From Rosellinia necatrix (lineage: Eukaryota; Ascomycota; Sordariomycetes; Xylariales; Xylariaceae), in NCBI GenBank assembly GCA_021209875.1, contig JAGYVD010000011.1, positions 310,001 through 374,000 on the forward strand: 64,000 nucleotides of DNA, in the 5' to 3' direction. A model generated the notes under the pieces. The model was given only the letters and a program-made list of their open reading frames with translations, did no database searches and had not been told where the DNA came from. Every line of letters starts with the position of its first letter. The stretch's first letter is position 1. Shown piece by piece: positions 9,371-23,760 of the stretch. The translations under genes were made by a program, and so were the position numbers.

Positions 9371-12300
9371 TAATAAAATAATAATAAAAATAGATAAAAA
9401 AAAAAAAAAAAAGATTGCTAATAAAAGCTTTGTTATTTAGTAAATGTTTAATAAAGTTGCTTGTTATAACGATTTTATTTTATTAAAAAAATAACAATTA
9501 AAATAAATAACTATTAAAAAACAAAATAAAACCAAATATAAAAACTATTGAAATAAATATTTAAAATATAAAACCAACGTTATAAAAAAAACGATTAAAC
9601 AGCAGAAATAATAAATTATAATTAGTAATAGTTATAATATATAAAAAAACGACAATATAAAAATATTAAAATTAAACCGACGTTATTATTTTTTAAAAAA
9701 AAACAACAAAAAAAAAATCGTTAGCAACAAAAAAAAAATTATTAGCAATAAAGCAAAAATTAGAAATAATAAAACAAAAAAAAACAACGATGTAAAAATA
9801 TTAAAATTAAATTAACGTTATTATTTTCTAAAAAAAATAACAAGAAAATTAAAAACAACAAAAAAAAAACATTAAACGTTATTTGAATTTTACGTTTTAG
9901 CGTTTTAAAAAGCTAAGCTATGTTTAAAAGCATTTATTATATTTAATAGCGTTTATTAGCTGTTTTTAATAATAATTTTTTTAAATTTAAGGTTGCTTTA
10001 ATAATTATTTGCTTTTAAATAGTTTTTATACTAGCGGATGTTTTTTTAATTAAAAAAATCTTTTTTGCTGCTGTTATTTAAACAAACGTTATAATTAATA
10101 CTGTTATAATTAATGCTGTTATAATTAATATTATTAATACTATAATTATTTATGCTGCTGTTATTATTATTGCTAATATTATGTTTAATTAAATAGTTAA
10201 TAGCAGCGCAAAAGTTATTAAAAAACTTTTACGTTTTGTTTAAAAAGCTGTATTAATTTTACGATTAATAATTTTTAATTTTAAAAAAATATTTAACGCT
10301 GTACGATTATAATTTTATACTTTTTTTTTAATTTTATAATTTAAATATATAAAATAAAAATTTTAATAATTAATAACTAAATAGTTTTAATTATTACGGT
10401 TAAAAGTTTTTTAAATTTACTGTCCAGCAGACTTTTTATTTTGTTAATTTTATCTGCTAAAATAGTTCGATTAAATAAAATAATTAAATTTATAAAATTT
10501 TTATAATATATTATTAAACTGCTTTTAATTTAAAACGTTTTTTTGCAATAAAAACCAAAAGTTAACGCTGCTGCGTTATTTTTTAAGTTTTAAAAATACT
10601 TATATAATTATTTTATTATTTTATATTAAATATTTGCTATTATATTAACAGCTATTGCTAATTAATTGTTAATAGTTTTTAATTATTAAAATATAACTTT
10701 ATATTAGCTTGTATATATAATATCGTTAAATATATATTTGTAAATCTTTTTAAAATTAAAAACCGTTTATTATAGCTATAATATAAAATTTATAATATTA
10801 ATCGATATGTTATAAAGTTCTAGCTATTAAACTTGTTTAATTTAACTTTATATTAACAATGTTTAAAAGCTTAAGTTTTAAAATTGTTTAAACGTTGTTT
10901 AAATAATACTATTAGTTTAAAGCTGTTTAAAAAAAGTTTATATAGCGCTACTTATAGATTAAAGCTATTAAATAACGGTTAGCTGTTTAAACGTATTTTA
11001 AGTTTAATAAAAAATAATAACTGCTTAATAAAAAGTATTAATTTTATTGTTTATATTATTATTTTAATTATTTATAAGATCTATTATTTTTATTAATATA
11101 AAAAATATTATTAATGCAGTATTTAAATCACGCTGATGTTTTTATTAGCTTATAAATATAATTTAATATTTAACGTTTTTATTAGTTTTTTTTATTTAAA
11201 TATTTATAATAATAGCTTTATTGCTTTTTAAAATATTTTTAATATTCATAGCATTATTTATAAAAACAGTAGTTTTATTAACGATCAGCAAAAAATTTTC
11301 GATTTTATAATTAAAATGTTTTTTTTTATTAATATGTTTTTTTGTATTAAAATGTTTTTTTTTATTTTTATTAACTGCTTTAATAAAAATAATAAAAACA
11401 GCAATAGTGTTTTTATTAAGTTTATATTGCTTAAAAAAATAATTTGTTTAAAAAAAAAATATTAATTAAAAAGTTTTTAATACTATTAGCGATTTAAGTT
11501 TTATTTAAGCTAATAAAAGTTTAATTTAATTAAAAAACGTTTTAAAATTATATTTAATACTACTAAAAATTTTAAAAGCTTTTATATTTTTTATAGTTAA
11601 AATATTAAAATAGTTTTTAATAATAATATAATTATTTTTTAATTTCTGTTTTATTATTTTTTCAAGCTGTTTTTTAATTTTAAAATATAGTTTAGTTTTA
11701 AAAAGTTATTAATATAACGTTATTATAGCTAGATTAATAATAACGTAGTTGTTATTAATATTGTTTTAAATTAACTATTGTTTAAAAATATGCTTTTAGT
11801 ATTTTTAAAAAATCGGTAAACTTATAACTAATAAAACATTATTTATTTAAATAAGCTAGTTTTTTTTATAGTTACGTTTTTTTAATTTTATATTAATTAT
11901 AAATAAACAAAAACCTTAAGCCATTATTTTATTAATAACTAATTTATAATATTTTTGCTAATTTTATTTATAAGCGGTATTATAAAAAAATCGGCTATTA
12001 TAATTATTATTTTAATTTAACTATTATAATAAAATATAAGTTTTAAAATTTTTTTAAATAAGCTTATTAATTTAATTATTATTTAAATTATTATTAAAAA
12101 CAACGATTTAATCTTAATCGGCAGTAAGCCGGCGGATAGTTTTATAAATATTATTTTAAATAAAAAAAATATATAAATAATATATTAATAAAAAAATAAT
12201 AGATTATAATATAAACTATAATATATTTATAAAACAGTAATAAATTAAAATATTAAATAATAAATCAAATAATATACGTTAATAAAAATAAAAGCTTTAA

Positions 12301-14959
12301 TAAATAAAAAAAAGCTTTATATAAAAAGTTTTATATATAATATATTATATGTTTAAAAAAAAACGGGGTAAATAAACAATTATTATTATACGTATTAAAC
12401 AAAATAAACTAAATAAACAATTTAAAAAAACAGATTAAATATGCTTATTATAAATTATAAACTATACGTAATAATATTTATATATTAATAATTAAAATAG
12501 TTTTTATTTATTATTAATCGCTTATTACTTTTATTATAAGTTTTGCTTTTTTAACACGTTTAATATATATTTTTTTAAAAATAACCAGCTTTTTTTTATT
12601 AAAAGCTTTTATTAATTCAGCAGCGTTTTATATAAATAATAGTTTAAAATAGTATTTATTATATAAAGCTTTATATTTTTTGTATTAAATAAAATATTTT
12701 AGTATTAAATATCAGCCGGCTTTATTAATCCGTTAAGCTAATATAGTTTTAATTTTATAAAAAACAAAATTATCCGTGTTTTTTTTAACGTATATACGTT
12801 TAAAACGCTTTTTTTTTCGGTGAAAAAAGTCTAGTTTTAGCAGCGCTAAAAATAAATATGCAACAAATATAACTTACTATATATATTAATATTTAAAAAA
12901 GTTTAATTTATATATTAGCTTATTTATTTTCTATAATATAATAAATAGTTCTGTTTATTGTTGTAATTATTTTTGCAAAGGTTTTTTAAACAGATAATAT
13001 TTTTTATATAAACATAAAATTTTTTTATTTATTAAAAATTAAATTAAATTATATTTAATATTATAATAGATTTTTATATTAGCTGCTGCAAATTAAATAG
13101 CTATTTTTATATTTTTTAATATAATTAATAATAAAAATTAAAATTAATTAATTTATAAAATATTTTTATAATGAATAAAAGACTTTATAATTTAAAGCTT
13201 AATATTATTTTATAAAAACTTTTTTACTGCTATTAATTTAATATTATTAAAGTTATATTATAATATTAAAATAATATTTATTTATAACGTTTTAAAAATA
13301 TTATATAATAATAAATAATAATTTTAATATTTTAATTATATTTTTGTTTTAACTGTTAGTTTAAAAATAATAACTTATTATTATTTTTAACAATATATTT
13401 ATTTTAGTTTATAAAGTTTGCTAAAATATAAATATAAATTTTAAGTTTTTGTTTAAAATAATTTTTATTAGCATATTTTAGTTATATAATAATAATATAA
13501 ATATAAAAACTTTTGTTTATTTTCTGGCTTTATATATAGCGTTTTTAAATATTAATAGTGTTTTTTAAAAATTTATAAATAACTAGCATAAAAACGTTAT
13601 AAGCTGTATAACTTTTATTTTTAAAAATATTTATTATTAAAACTTTTAATAAATTAATTATAAAATTTATTATAATAGTATAGCATAGCTGTAATAGTTT
13701 TATAATAAGCTTTAATTTTTTAATAGTTTCTGTTAATTAATTATATATTTAAAACATTAAAAACAATATTAAATATATTTAAAAATTTATTTTAAAAGCT
13801 TATAAATAATAAATTTTATAGTTTATAATATATTTTTTAAAAACAAAATAACATTTTTATTATATACTATTTATAACAGCTGTTATTAATAATTAGCTAA
13901 AATATATAATTTTATTTTATTTTAATTATTTATTATATAAAATAATTTATTTTAAATTTTATATTAAAAATAAATTAATAGCTAGCTATAACAAAAAACT
14001 AATTTTTTTAAATAATTATATATTTGCTGCAGTTATTTTTTGCGTTATTTATTTATTTTTTTTATTATTTTAATAAAGCGGGGGTTTTTTTTATAGCTTT
14101 AAATAAGCTTTTTTTTTTAAATATTATTTATTTTAATTTTTATAGCTGCAATATAACTAAAGTTTTTTGTAATATTTTTAAAAGTTTTTTAGTTTTTATT
14201 ATTTTAAATAATAGCGTTATTAGCGTTATAAGCTGTTAATAATTTTAAAAAAACGTCTAGCACTAGGTTAAATTAATTTAATATATAGCAAATATTTAAC
14301 CAAAATTAAAATAAATATATAAACGCTGTTATTAATTTAATATTTAATTTTAAAACATTAACTAATTTTAAGCTTGTTTATTTTATAATGTTTTATATAA
14401 TAAAATAGTGTGTTAATACTATTACTAGTAGTACATAAAATTATATTTATGCTTATAATTAAAAATATGTTTAAACAAAGATAAATATTTCCGCTTTAAT
14501 AAATTAATAAGTTGTTTTTTGTTATATAAAAGTTTTGCTTAAAAATAAAATAAGTTTAATATTATTAATAAAAACTTTTTTATTATTTTATATAAAGCTT
14601 AAATAAAAAGCTATTATTTTATATTTTTGCTTATAAAAAGCATTAAGCTTAATAAAAAACTGTTTTTTATAGTTTTAATGCTTAAAATAGCTTATATTTA
14701 TCAGCTGGTTTTAAATAAATTTAAAGCTTTAAATTTTTAAGTTAGTTAATTTAAATATAATTTTTATTATTTAACGCTGTCGTGCTAAAATTGTTTTAAA
14801 AATAGTTTTTATTATTCTAGCTTTTATTAATAGTTTTATTTTTTTGTTTTATAATAATAAAAGCTTTTATTAGCACTATAAAATAAACTTTTATAAAAAT
14901 TTTATTATTTTTATATATATTTTAAGTTTATAAAATTATTAATAATTTAAATTTTTAAA

Positions 14960-15185
14960 TAATTTTAACCTGATTATTAATAATTATAAAGCTAAAGCTG
15001 TTTATTAAAAAACTTAATAGTTTTATTATAAAATATATTATAAAAACTTTATTAGTTTTAAGCTAAAGTTAATATTATTAAATATTTAAAAGATTTTTTA
15101 ATATATTTATAATATTTATTAACAGTTTTAAAAATATAATAACGTTATTAATATATTTAGCTATAAATCAGCTATATAATATAAA
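14960..15185 (-). pseudogene. pol: Gypsy reverse transcriptase remnant of element F
   Basis: On the minus strand the frame at 15155-15135 reads YINNVII, the RIP-altered form of the reverse transcriptase catalytic YxDD box. Further downstream the frame gives KLLSFLINSFSF and then NNQVKII. This corresponds to the LLGQ-x-VDSLGL and following E(E/D)KLxAI blocks of one fungal Ty3/gypsy lineage. TAA stops stand where Trp, Gln or Arg codons are expected. The catalytic aspartates have become Asn and the frame is interrupted, so the protein is dead. The family assignment rests on reading this core by eye; gag, protease and integrase were not resolved. Confidence 0.75.
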
Positions 15186-17516
15186 AATATTGTTTATAAA
15201 TCGTTAAATATAGCTTAAGCTATTTTTAAATTTTATTAATATAACTTTAAATATATAAAAGCTTTTTAAAAAATAATAATTATTTTGCTTTAATAGCATA
15301 GCTATACTAGCAGTTAATAAAAAAATTTAAAATAATTAACTATTATAATATATTAGTATTTTTAAGTTTAATTATAATAGCTTTTTATATTAATAATAAA
15401 TAAGCGTTAAATATAATAATTTTATTTAACGATTAAAAGTCTATTATTATTTAACTTTTTTTTTTATTATTTATATAGCGTTATATAATAAATATTAAAT
15501 ATTTAAATAATATTAATTTCTTTATAAACTTAAGTTTACTGTTTTAATATATAAATTTAAACTATTTATTTATAATTTTTAATTTTTAATTTTTAATATA
15601 TATAGCTTTACTATATTAAAAATTTAATTTTGTTATTTATTAATTAAGTTTATTTATGCCATATTATTTTTATTTATTTTAATAATGCTTTTTATCCGCT
15701 AGGTTTTATATTTTTTTAAAAATGTTTTGAGCTTTATTACAAATATATTATTTAAAGCATATATATATACCCTGTTTTTAATTTTTATATAAAATATTAA
15801 CTTAAGCTTTTATATTATAAAAAATAGCTTTTTAAATATATTAAACTTTATATATTTTATTATATTTTATATGTTATTATTAAACTATTTAATAGTTTTA
15901 AATAAAATAAAAGCTTTTTAAACATATTAAATTATTATAATATATAAAAGTTATTTATAAATTTTTTAATGTTAACGCTGCTGTTATTAAGTTTGTTTTT
16001 TTATATAATATATATATAATTATTATTTTAATAATTTAATATTATATTTATTTACGTTTTTATTATATAATAAAATTTTAATAAGTTTAATTAATAAAAA
16101 ACAGCTTTTAAGCTTATAAAAAATATTATTGCTTTTAATGTTTTTATAATTATTAATATAAATATATAATTTTAACAGAAGTTATTGCTATTTTATTGCA
16201 GAAAATTAGTATAAATAATTAATATTATAGTTATAATATATAATAATATTATAATATTAGCTGTTGTTATAATATATTGTTTTATTAGCTGTTTTTTAAT
16301 ATTAATTTTTATAAGCATAATAATATTATTATAGCTTTTAAATATAATTAATCTTAATAAAAAATTAATAATAGGTTTATTTATATTTATAAAATCTATT
16401 TTTAATAATAAATTTAGTTTTAATTTATTTATAATTTAAGCTTTATTTTAAAAAACTTTTAATTTAAATATATAGTTTATTTTTTTAGCAATATTTAGCT
16501 AAAATTAAGTTTTTTTTATAAAAATAACTAAGCTTCCGACTTTATTTATTATTATTAGCAATTTTAACTATATTATTTTTATATATAGTATAAATTAGTT
16601 TAGCTAGTTTTATATTATTATTATTAAAAACAGCTAATATTAAAATATATTATAGTAATTTTATTTATATTATTAATTATAACTTATAATTAAAAATATA
16701 TATATTTTATCAAATATTGTTTTTTATTATATAAAATATTATTTAATATTATATATATTATATTAAATATTTTTTAGCTAAAAAGCTTTTATTTAATTTA
16801 GTTTAAACTAATTATTTTTAATAATTATAATAATAGTTTTTATATTATATATTATTTTTAATTATATAAATAAAAAAATAGTTTTATTTAAAAATTATAT
16901 GTTATAATAATAATATTACATAACGTTTAGTTTTTTTATTAAGCATTTAATAAATTTATGTTAAAAAAATTAAATAAGCAGTATTATTTTTTTAATTTTT
17001 TATTAAAATATTTAATAAAAGTTCTTTTTTTTTTTTTTTTATTATAATATATCCCTGCTATAATAAGTTCTGTTTTTAAACTTTTAATTAACTGTTATTA
17101 ATAAATAATAATATTTTTTATTAATATTAATATAACTTTTTTAAAATTTATTATAATTAAACTTATTTATATTATTTATAAATTATATGTTTATATTTAA
17201 ATTATAAAATTTTATTAAAAGTTTTATAAATAACGCGTTAATATTAATAACTATAAAAATTTATTAATAATAAACTATAAAAGTTTAATAATAACGTAAT
17301 AACTTAAAAAAAAAAAAAAACTAAAGCTTGTCGGAATAAAAAAAACAAATATTTCGATATAAAAAAAAAAAGCAGCTAAAAATCAAGCTTAGCAAAAAAA
17401 ACGTATTTTGAACTAAATTAAGCAGAATATATTTAAAAAAAAACAAGTTTGCCGAAAAGCTGACCGTTCTATATAAAAAAAAAAAAAAAGATCAACAAAA
17501 GTTGCTAGCTATTATA

Positions 17517-17703
17517 TAGTAGGCATTAAATAGTTAAAAAAAAATAAAAATTTAATTTAACTATTTATTTTTAAATAACTAATATATAGTAATTTTTAAA
17601 AGCTTTTAAAAAAAAAAGCTTTACTAAGGAAAGCCTCCTAAAAGAAGGCTTCCCAAAGGAAGGTTTCTGACAGGAGATAGTTCCCCCTAGAGATGGCTTC
17701 ATA
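17517..17703 (-). repeat. Right (5') LTR of element F
   Basis: A 187-bp LTR paired with 8644-8831 and directly followed by the AACTA duplication. Its outer half (17632-17700) keeps many C and G bases, such as TTCCCCCTAGAGATGG, so RIP has hit it less than the left LTR. Confidence 0.85.
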
Positions 17704-18160
17704 AACTAGCAAGCCATATAAAAAAGAATAAATAGCTTATTTATAAACTATGGCTTATAATTTTTTTTAAATTTAAAAAATCTTTATAAATAAAGCTTTT
17801 TTAAAAGCTTTTTATAAAAAAGTAGCTTTAAATTAAGCTAGTATTAAATTTATTAACGTAGTAAAAAAAAAAATTATATTGTTAAGCAAATATAAAAAGC
17901 GGTTTAAAAACTTTAATATTTAATATAATATAAAGCTTAAAAAATTAATATTAATTATCGCTATGTTAAAGAATTAAATATAAAAAAATTAGCGCTGCGG
18001 AAAACCAGGTAATTTAACCTGCAAAAATTAAAATAATTATATAAATAAATCGATTGATAAGCAATAATATTTATATAGGCTTAACGTTGATAATATTTGT
18101 AAATAAACCTTAAAAGAATATGCGATTCTTTAGCGAGCTGTTATAAATAAAACTAATTAA

Positions 18161-18358
18161 AAAGTAAACAATTTATTTAAAAAAAATCAATTAATTAAAT
18201 TAAAATATATTAAAAAACTAAATGTTAAAAATTGTTTAAATAAACTATTAACAGCTAAAACTAAAAAATGCTTAAATAATTTATATTGTAAAAAAAGTTT
18301 AATAATAAAGCTAGTAGTAGCAGAAACTAGTTTAATAAAAAGCTTAATTTTAAAATAA
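18161..18358 (+). pseudogene. Unrecognised 65-codon remnant without start
   Basis: A frame of 65 codons ending in TAA, extending upstream through only two TAA/TAG interruptions (18131-18133 and 18158-18160). The last part reads KLVVAETSLIKSLILK. It is Lys/Leu-rich with several Cys. Stops upstream are of the type RIP creates from Gln or Trp codons. It is probably the C-terminal end of an old transposon protein; the family was not identified. Confidence 0.3.
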
Positions 18359-18904
18359 ATTTAATAATAATTAACTTTATTTTTTTTAAAAGCACTGCTT
18401 ATATTATTGCAATATTTATTATTTTAAAGATTAAATGTTATATATTTTTAAATAATATATGCATTAATAATTATAACTGTTCACATTTAATAAATAATAA
18501 ATAGCTTTTAAAATTGAACTTGTTTATAATTATTTATAACAAAAAACAGTTTAAATAAAAACTATAAAGTTTTTCGTTTTAAAAAAAATATAAAATTATA
18601 TATAAAATATTTAATAGAATTAAAAAAAACAGTTTATAAATAGAATTTTAAAAATATAGCTTTAATTAAAAGATTTTAAATAAATATAATATAAAATGTT
18701 TATTTAAACAAAAGAAAATACAATATTATAAACTTAATTATATATAAAAGTATAAAAATATAACAATAGTATAATTATTGCTAATTTATTTAAATAATAT
18801 AACTTAGTTTTTTTTAAATATAAGGTTATTTTTATTTATTTAAACAATATATTAATAATTAATTTTAAGAATTTTTTTAATTATATTTAAATAAACGGTG
18901 TAAA

Positions 18905-18977
18905 TTTACGCCTTATAACTACGCTTGAAACTTTTAAACGTTTATATGATTTTATAAAAAACCTTTTAAGGCGTAAA
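18905..18977. repeat. Inverted repeat, 11-bp arms
   Basis: TTTACGCCTTA (18905-18915) and its exact reverse complement (18967-18977) flank a 51-bp interval. The arms contain the only GC-rich words nearby. The function is unknown; it may be a chance palindrome or the ends of a tiny non-autonomous element. Confidence 0.55.
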
Positions 18978-20649
18978 ATAAATTTTTGAAATTTATAACA
19001 TTTTAAAACAGGTTATTTAAAATAAAACATTTTATAAAGGCTTATATATAAAAAAAAAAAAAAAAATTTAAAAGATTTTATAAATTAAATATAAAAACTA
19101 TGCTAAAAAATATATTAAAAAAAAGTTAATAAAAAACGCTTAAAATAACATATAGCCTGCCTGTTTTAATATATTTATTAAAATCTGTTTAACTATTTTT
19201 AAAAATATAATAAATTAAATTAAATATTTATTATTAAAACAAAATACAGCGGTATAATTTATATATATATTTTTTTAATTAAAGCAAAAAACCGTTATTA
19301 ATTTAATTATAAAATTTAAATATTAAATAATAAAATAATTTAAACTTTTAATATATAAAATCTAAAATAATCATAAAATAAAAGAATTATTATAAAAAGT
19401 TTAATAAAATATAAGCGTTAAATTAACCATTAAAATATTAAAAATAAACTAATAGGTATTAAAATTTTTAAATTAAAAAGCGCGTTAAAACGTGCTAGTT
19501 AAAAAATTATTAATTAAGCTATTAAAATATTAAAAAAAGCAAATCATTTAAAAAAGCTCTGGCTTAAAGCTGTTAAAACAATAGTTTAACTATATAATAA
19601 AAGGTTTTTTGTTATAAAAAGCTATTATATATTTTATTACGCTTTAAAAAACTCGGTTAAATATTTATTTTATTAATATATTTTAACACGTGTTAAAAAG
19701 TTCTTTTATAATTTATGTTTTAATTAAAACAAAATATATATATATAAATATAAATCTTATTTAATAAAAATTTAAAAACTTATTAAATATAATTAATAAA
19801 AATATAAAACTAAAGTTTATATTTATATAAAATATTTTATAAGCTATTAAGCATTTAACTTATATTTTATTTAAATCTTTTGATAAAATAAAATAATTAT
19901 TATATAAAATATTAAGTTTTATAAAAAGATTTTTTAAAAAAAACAAAAAGAATTAATAATTAAAATAAATAAATCTTGCTTTAAACAAATTATTAAAATT
20001 AAATATAAGCTTTAAAATGTTTTTGCTATATTAAATGTATAAAATATTAAACTTTTAGCTATATATAAGCTTAAAAACATTTTTATTGCTTCTGTTTCTT
20101 ATAAAAATATTTTTAATTTAATTAATAAACTTTAAAAAAATAAAGTAAAAACGCAAAAGTTAAAAATAAAAGCAGCTAAAAAATATATTTTTAAAAGGAG
20201 CGCTTTTAAAATTTAGCTGTATAAACTTATAACTGTTTAAAACATTTTTATATTAAGAAATAATTAAAAATTAAAAATAAAAAAATAAACTATAGTTTAA
20301 ACAAAGCTTTTAAGTTGAAATATAAAAAATAAAACGATTATATAAAACAAAATAAAGCTTTTTATTTAATATAAAACTAATTAGTTTTAAAAAAAAGCTT
20401 AAAAAGTTACTTTTAAAACGAAAATAATTAAATATTATTAAATCGCTTTAAAATATTAATTATTAAAATATAAACAGCTTATTAATTAATTAAATAAACT
20501 TATAAAACATATATATATATATATATATATAAAATATTTTTCATATTTCTTTGTTTAAACTAAAAAATTCAAAACTAAATATTTTAATTTAATGTTAAAA
20601 AAAATAATAATATGTTTATATTTATTATTATAATTTCTTTAAATAATAT

Positions 20650-20918
20650 TATAATAGCTGTAATAGCAGCAGTTAGAGCAGAGCCTAACTATACCTATAT
20701 TTTAAAAAAAAAAACTAAAGTTAAAAAAAAAAAAAACTATATATAAGGCCGACGGCCAGAATTCCTACTTATATATACTACTAGTTATTTATTATATAAT
20801 TAACTTATTATTTTTATAGTTTTATATTTATACCTATTTAGCCGGGGAACTAATTAAAAGCTGCCAAGCTATTTATTTATACAGCTAATTAAAGCTATTA
20901 TAGCTGTAAGTTATAATA
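20650..20918 (-). repeat. Left (3') LTR of gypsy A copy 1
   Basis: 269 bp, aligned end to end with 27160-27428. RIP changes convert the TG start to TA and the ATGACA end to ATAATA. Retained words include AAGGCCGACGGCCAGAATTC. Confidence 0.9.
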
Positions 20919-23589
20919 ATTCTTTTTTTGCAAAAGAATTTAGCCCAAGTTTTTAGCTGCGCAGAACTAAAAACATGCTAAGCTGATTTTTTTTTTAAAA
21001 CTGTTTATGCTACGTTTAAAGCTTAAACTAAAAACTTTTAAATTAATACTTTTAAAACGTAAAAAAATACCTACGGCGTATATAATTAATTAAAATCTAA
21101 AAATTTTTAATTTTTAGTTTTATATTTATTATATTAATAAATTAATTCTTACTTAATTTATTTTTTAATTAAATTTTTTATTATCTTATTTACGTTTTAT
21201 TTATAATTTTACTTTTGTTTTTTTTTCTAATATATTATTATTTTTAAATGCTTTAGCAAATATATTTTTTTTAGCCGCTTTAATTTAGTTTTATAAATAC
21301 TTTAGTAGTCCTGTTTTTTTTAAATATTTATTATAATATCTTTTTATTTTAACTAAAACGTTTTTTAAATTAGCAGCTAAATATTAATTATTGTTGTATT
21401 TTTAATTTTTTTAAAACATTTTATAAAACAGTTTTTTTTAATTTTTAACAATAAAATTTTTTTTTTTTTTTTTTTTTAACGCTCTATTAACTTTTTTTTT
21501 TTTTAATTAAAACATTTTTATTTAAATAAAAATAATTAACATATTTTTATAATTGTTTAAGTTAAATCTAACGGCTTTTTTACTACGTTATTAATAATTT
21601 TATAAGCTTGTTATATTATTAAATAGTTCAGCTTATTATTAAATTCATTAGTTTGTTTTTTTTTTTTTTGCAGTATAAATATATAATTTTTAACTATAAA
21701 ATTTAAATTTTATTAATATTTATTAGCTTATATAATTGTTTATTATTATATTTTTTTATTTATATTTTTATTTTTTTAATATAATCGCAACTTTTTTTTA
21801 TAAACGCTTAAGTTTTTTTTAAACAGTTTTTTTAACTTATTTTTTATAATTATTTTATTTTTATTTAAAACTTTTAATTAAACGTTATATTTATCGTCTT
21901 TTTTATTAATACTTTTTTTAAAAACAGCTTTTTTAAAACTTTATAAAATAAAAACGCTTATATAACGTTTAAAACTAAAAACGTTTTAAACTAGTTTTTT
22001 TAAAAGTAGTTAATATATAATTATTGCTGCTAATTTATTTATTAATATATTATTTTTATTTATTTTATTAATTTATAATATCCTGCTATAAAAAATCTAA
22101 TTTTATACCGTAGATTTTTACAGCTTATTTATAAAATTAATAATAAACTAGCTTTTTAATCGCTAACTACTATTTTTAACTATTTATATATTTAATAAAA
22201 ACTTTTATAATATATTTTACCTGCATTTTTTATTATTGTTAACTTTTTATATATAATTATTTATATTAGTTTTAATAGTTTATTAATTATATAAAGTATT
22301 ATATTATTTTTATATTTATTTTTAAAAGGCTTTTAAAATTTATTCTTATATATTATTATATATATTTTAATACTAGTAAAAAATCAGCTTTTTATTATTT
22401 TATTATAAAAAATGTTATAAAACAATAAAAACAGTTTATTATATATTAATTGCTTTTATAATATAGTTTTAACTATTAATAATATTAAAATATTAAGCGT
22501 TTTATTTTTTTATAGTTTAAATATAATATTATTAGCTTTATATAAAGTTTTTTAATTTTTTAAATTTATAGATTATTTAATTTAAAAATAACTAACTTTT
22601 TTATATAATAAAAATCTTTTAATCTTAACTAATTAAAATTTTTATTAGCTTAAGGTTTTTTTAATATTTATTTAAACTAATATTATATCGATTAATTTTA
22701 AATATTATGTTTATAAATATTATTTTTAATAGTAATAAAAACATAATATTTTTATAATATATATTTTATATATATTTTTATTATTTTAAAATTATTAGTT
22801 TAAAAAGCTATAATTTTTGTTTATTTTTTGCTGTTTTTATATTTTTAAATTTTTATTAGTTTAAAAAATATTTATTATTATATTTTTAATTTTAAGCAAT
22901 ATATAATATTAAAGTTATAATATATAATAAGCTTAGCTTATTTAATTTGTTTTAAAGTCAGGATTTTTTTTATATTAAAATATTTTAATATAATATAATT
23001 TATAATAATTAAAAATAGCTGCAGCTATTATAAGCTTATTAGTTTTATTTTTAATAAAACAGCTTTTTAATTACAGCTAGTATTTTTTATTATAAATATT
23101 ATAATTTAATTCTATGTTATAAAAAGTTTTTAAATAAAATATAACTAGCTGCTATAAAACGTTTATAGTTTTTTTTTATAATAAAACGCCAGCAGTTATA
23201 TTATTAAATATATTTATTTTTATTTAAGTTTTATTTTTATAATTAAAATGCTTTAATATTAGCTTTTTAATTAATTTATTTTTTATATTTTAAACGTTTT
23301 TTAATAAAAGTTTAATTAAGTTAAGTTAGCTTTAATATAAATTAAATTATTTAATAGCTTAACTATTTATATATATTTATAAATAAACTTTTATTAAAGT
23401 TATAAAAACTTAAAAATGATTATATTTTTTTAATAACGTTTTATTTTTTTTAAAATATTTTTAATTATAAATAATTTTAATTTTATTAAAATTAACTTTT
23501 ATATTTTAGTTTTAATTATAAATTTAACAAACTTAGCTTTTTTATATAAAACTTATATTTTTTAAATCAGCTTTTAATTTTGTTTTTTA

Positions 23590-23760
23590 AAACGTAATAA
23601 TATTTTATTTATATTATATTAATATTTTAATTTATTATTTAAATAAATTTAAATATTATTAATATAAGCTATATAAAAATATCTCAGTATTTTTATAACA
23701 TATTATTAATATACTTTTAAAAAATTACTAGCTTATTAATTAATTTAAAAAGCAGTACTT
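23590..23760 (-). pseudogene. pol: Gypsy reverse transcriptase remnant, family A copy 1
   Basis: The minus strand encodes FKLINKLVIF followed by KYINNML. These correspond to the gypsy FGLTNAPATFQ and following R-x-(I/M)-N-x-(V/L)-L blocks. About 60 bases further on, a TATATTAATAAT word marks the YxDD box. Stops TAA and TGA interrupt the frame. The same motifs at the same distance from the 5' LTR occur in copies 2 and 3, which is the best support for this reading. Confidence 0.75.

Larger units (their letters stand above)
8644..17703 (-). mobile_element. Ty3/gypsy LTR retrotransposon F, RIP-inactivated
   Basis: A 9,060-bp element bounded by direct 188-bp repeats and an exact TSD AACTA (8639-8643 and 17704-17708). 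The LTR ends read T-x-GTAGGC and CATA, consistent with TG...CA after RIP. The plus strand is T-rich from about 9900 to 17280, and a reverse transcriptase core can be read on the minus strand near 15 kb. That makes the right LTR the 5' LTR. The minus strand shows a short purine tract (AAAAAGCAG) beside the left LTR, as expected for a polypurine tract. An A-rich, internally repetitive segment (8832-9890) lies at the 3' end. At 9 kb it is longer than families A and B here; nested insertions in it cannot be excluded. Confidence 0.85.
17709..20644. other. AT-rich DNA between F and gypsy A copy 1
   Basis: About 2.9 kb of mutated DNA, A-rich on the plus strand, with two oddities listed separately: a 65-codon open stretch near 18.2 kb and an inverted repeat near 18.9 kb. 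A dinucleotide AT run lies at 20509-20531. No paired terminal repeats were found, so I cannot delimit an element, though a decayed transposon coding on the plus strand is likely. Confidence 0.5.

Noticed and set aside
14024..14239. 71-codon plus-strand ORF rich in Phe
   Set aside because: Antisense to the coding strand of gypsy F; Phe/Leu/Ile richness reflects T-rich non-coding strand DNA.
20509..20531. AT dinucleotide run as a replication origin or regulatory element
   Set aside because: Runs of alternating A and T are expected at this composition and nothing else supports a function.
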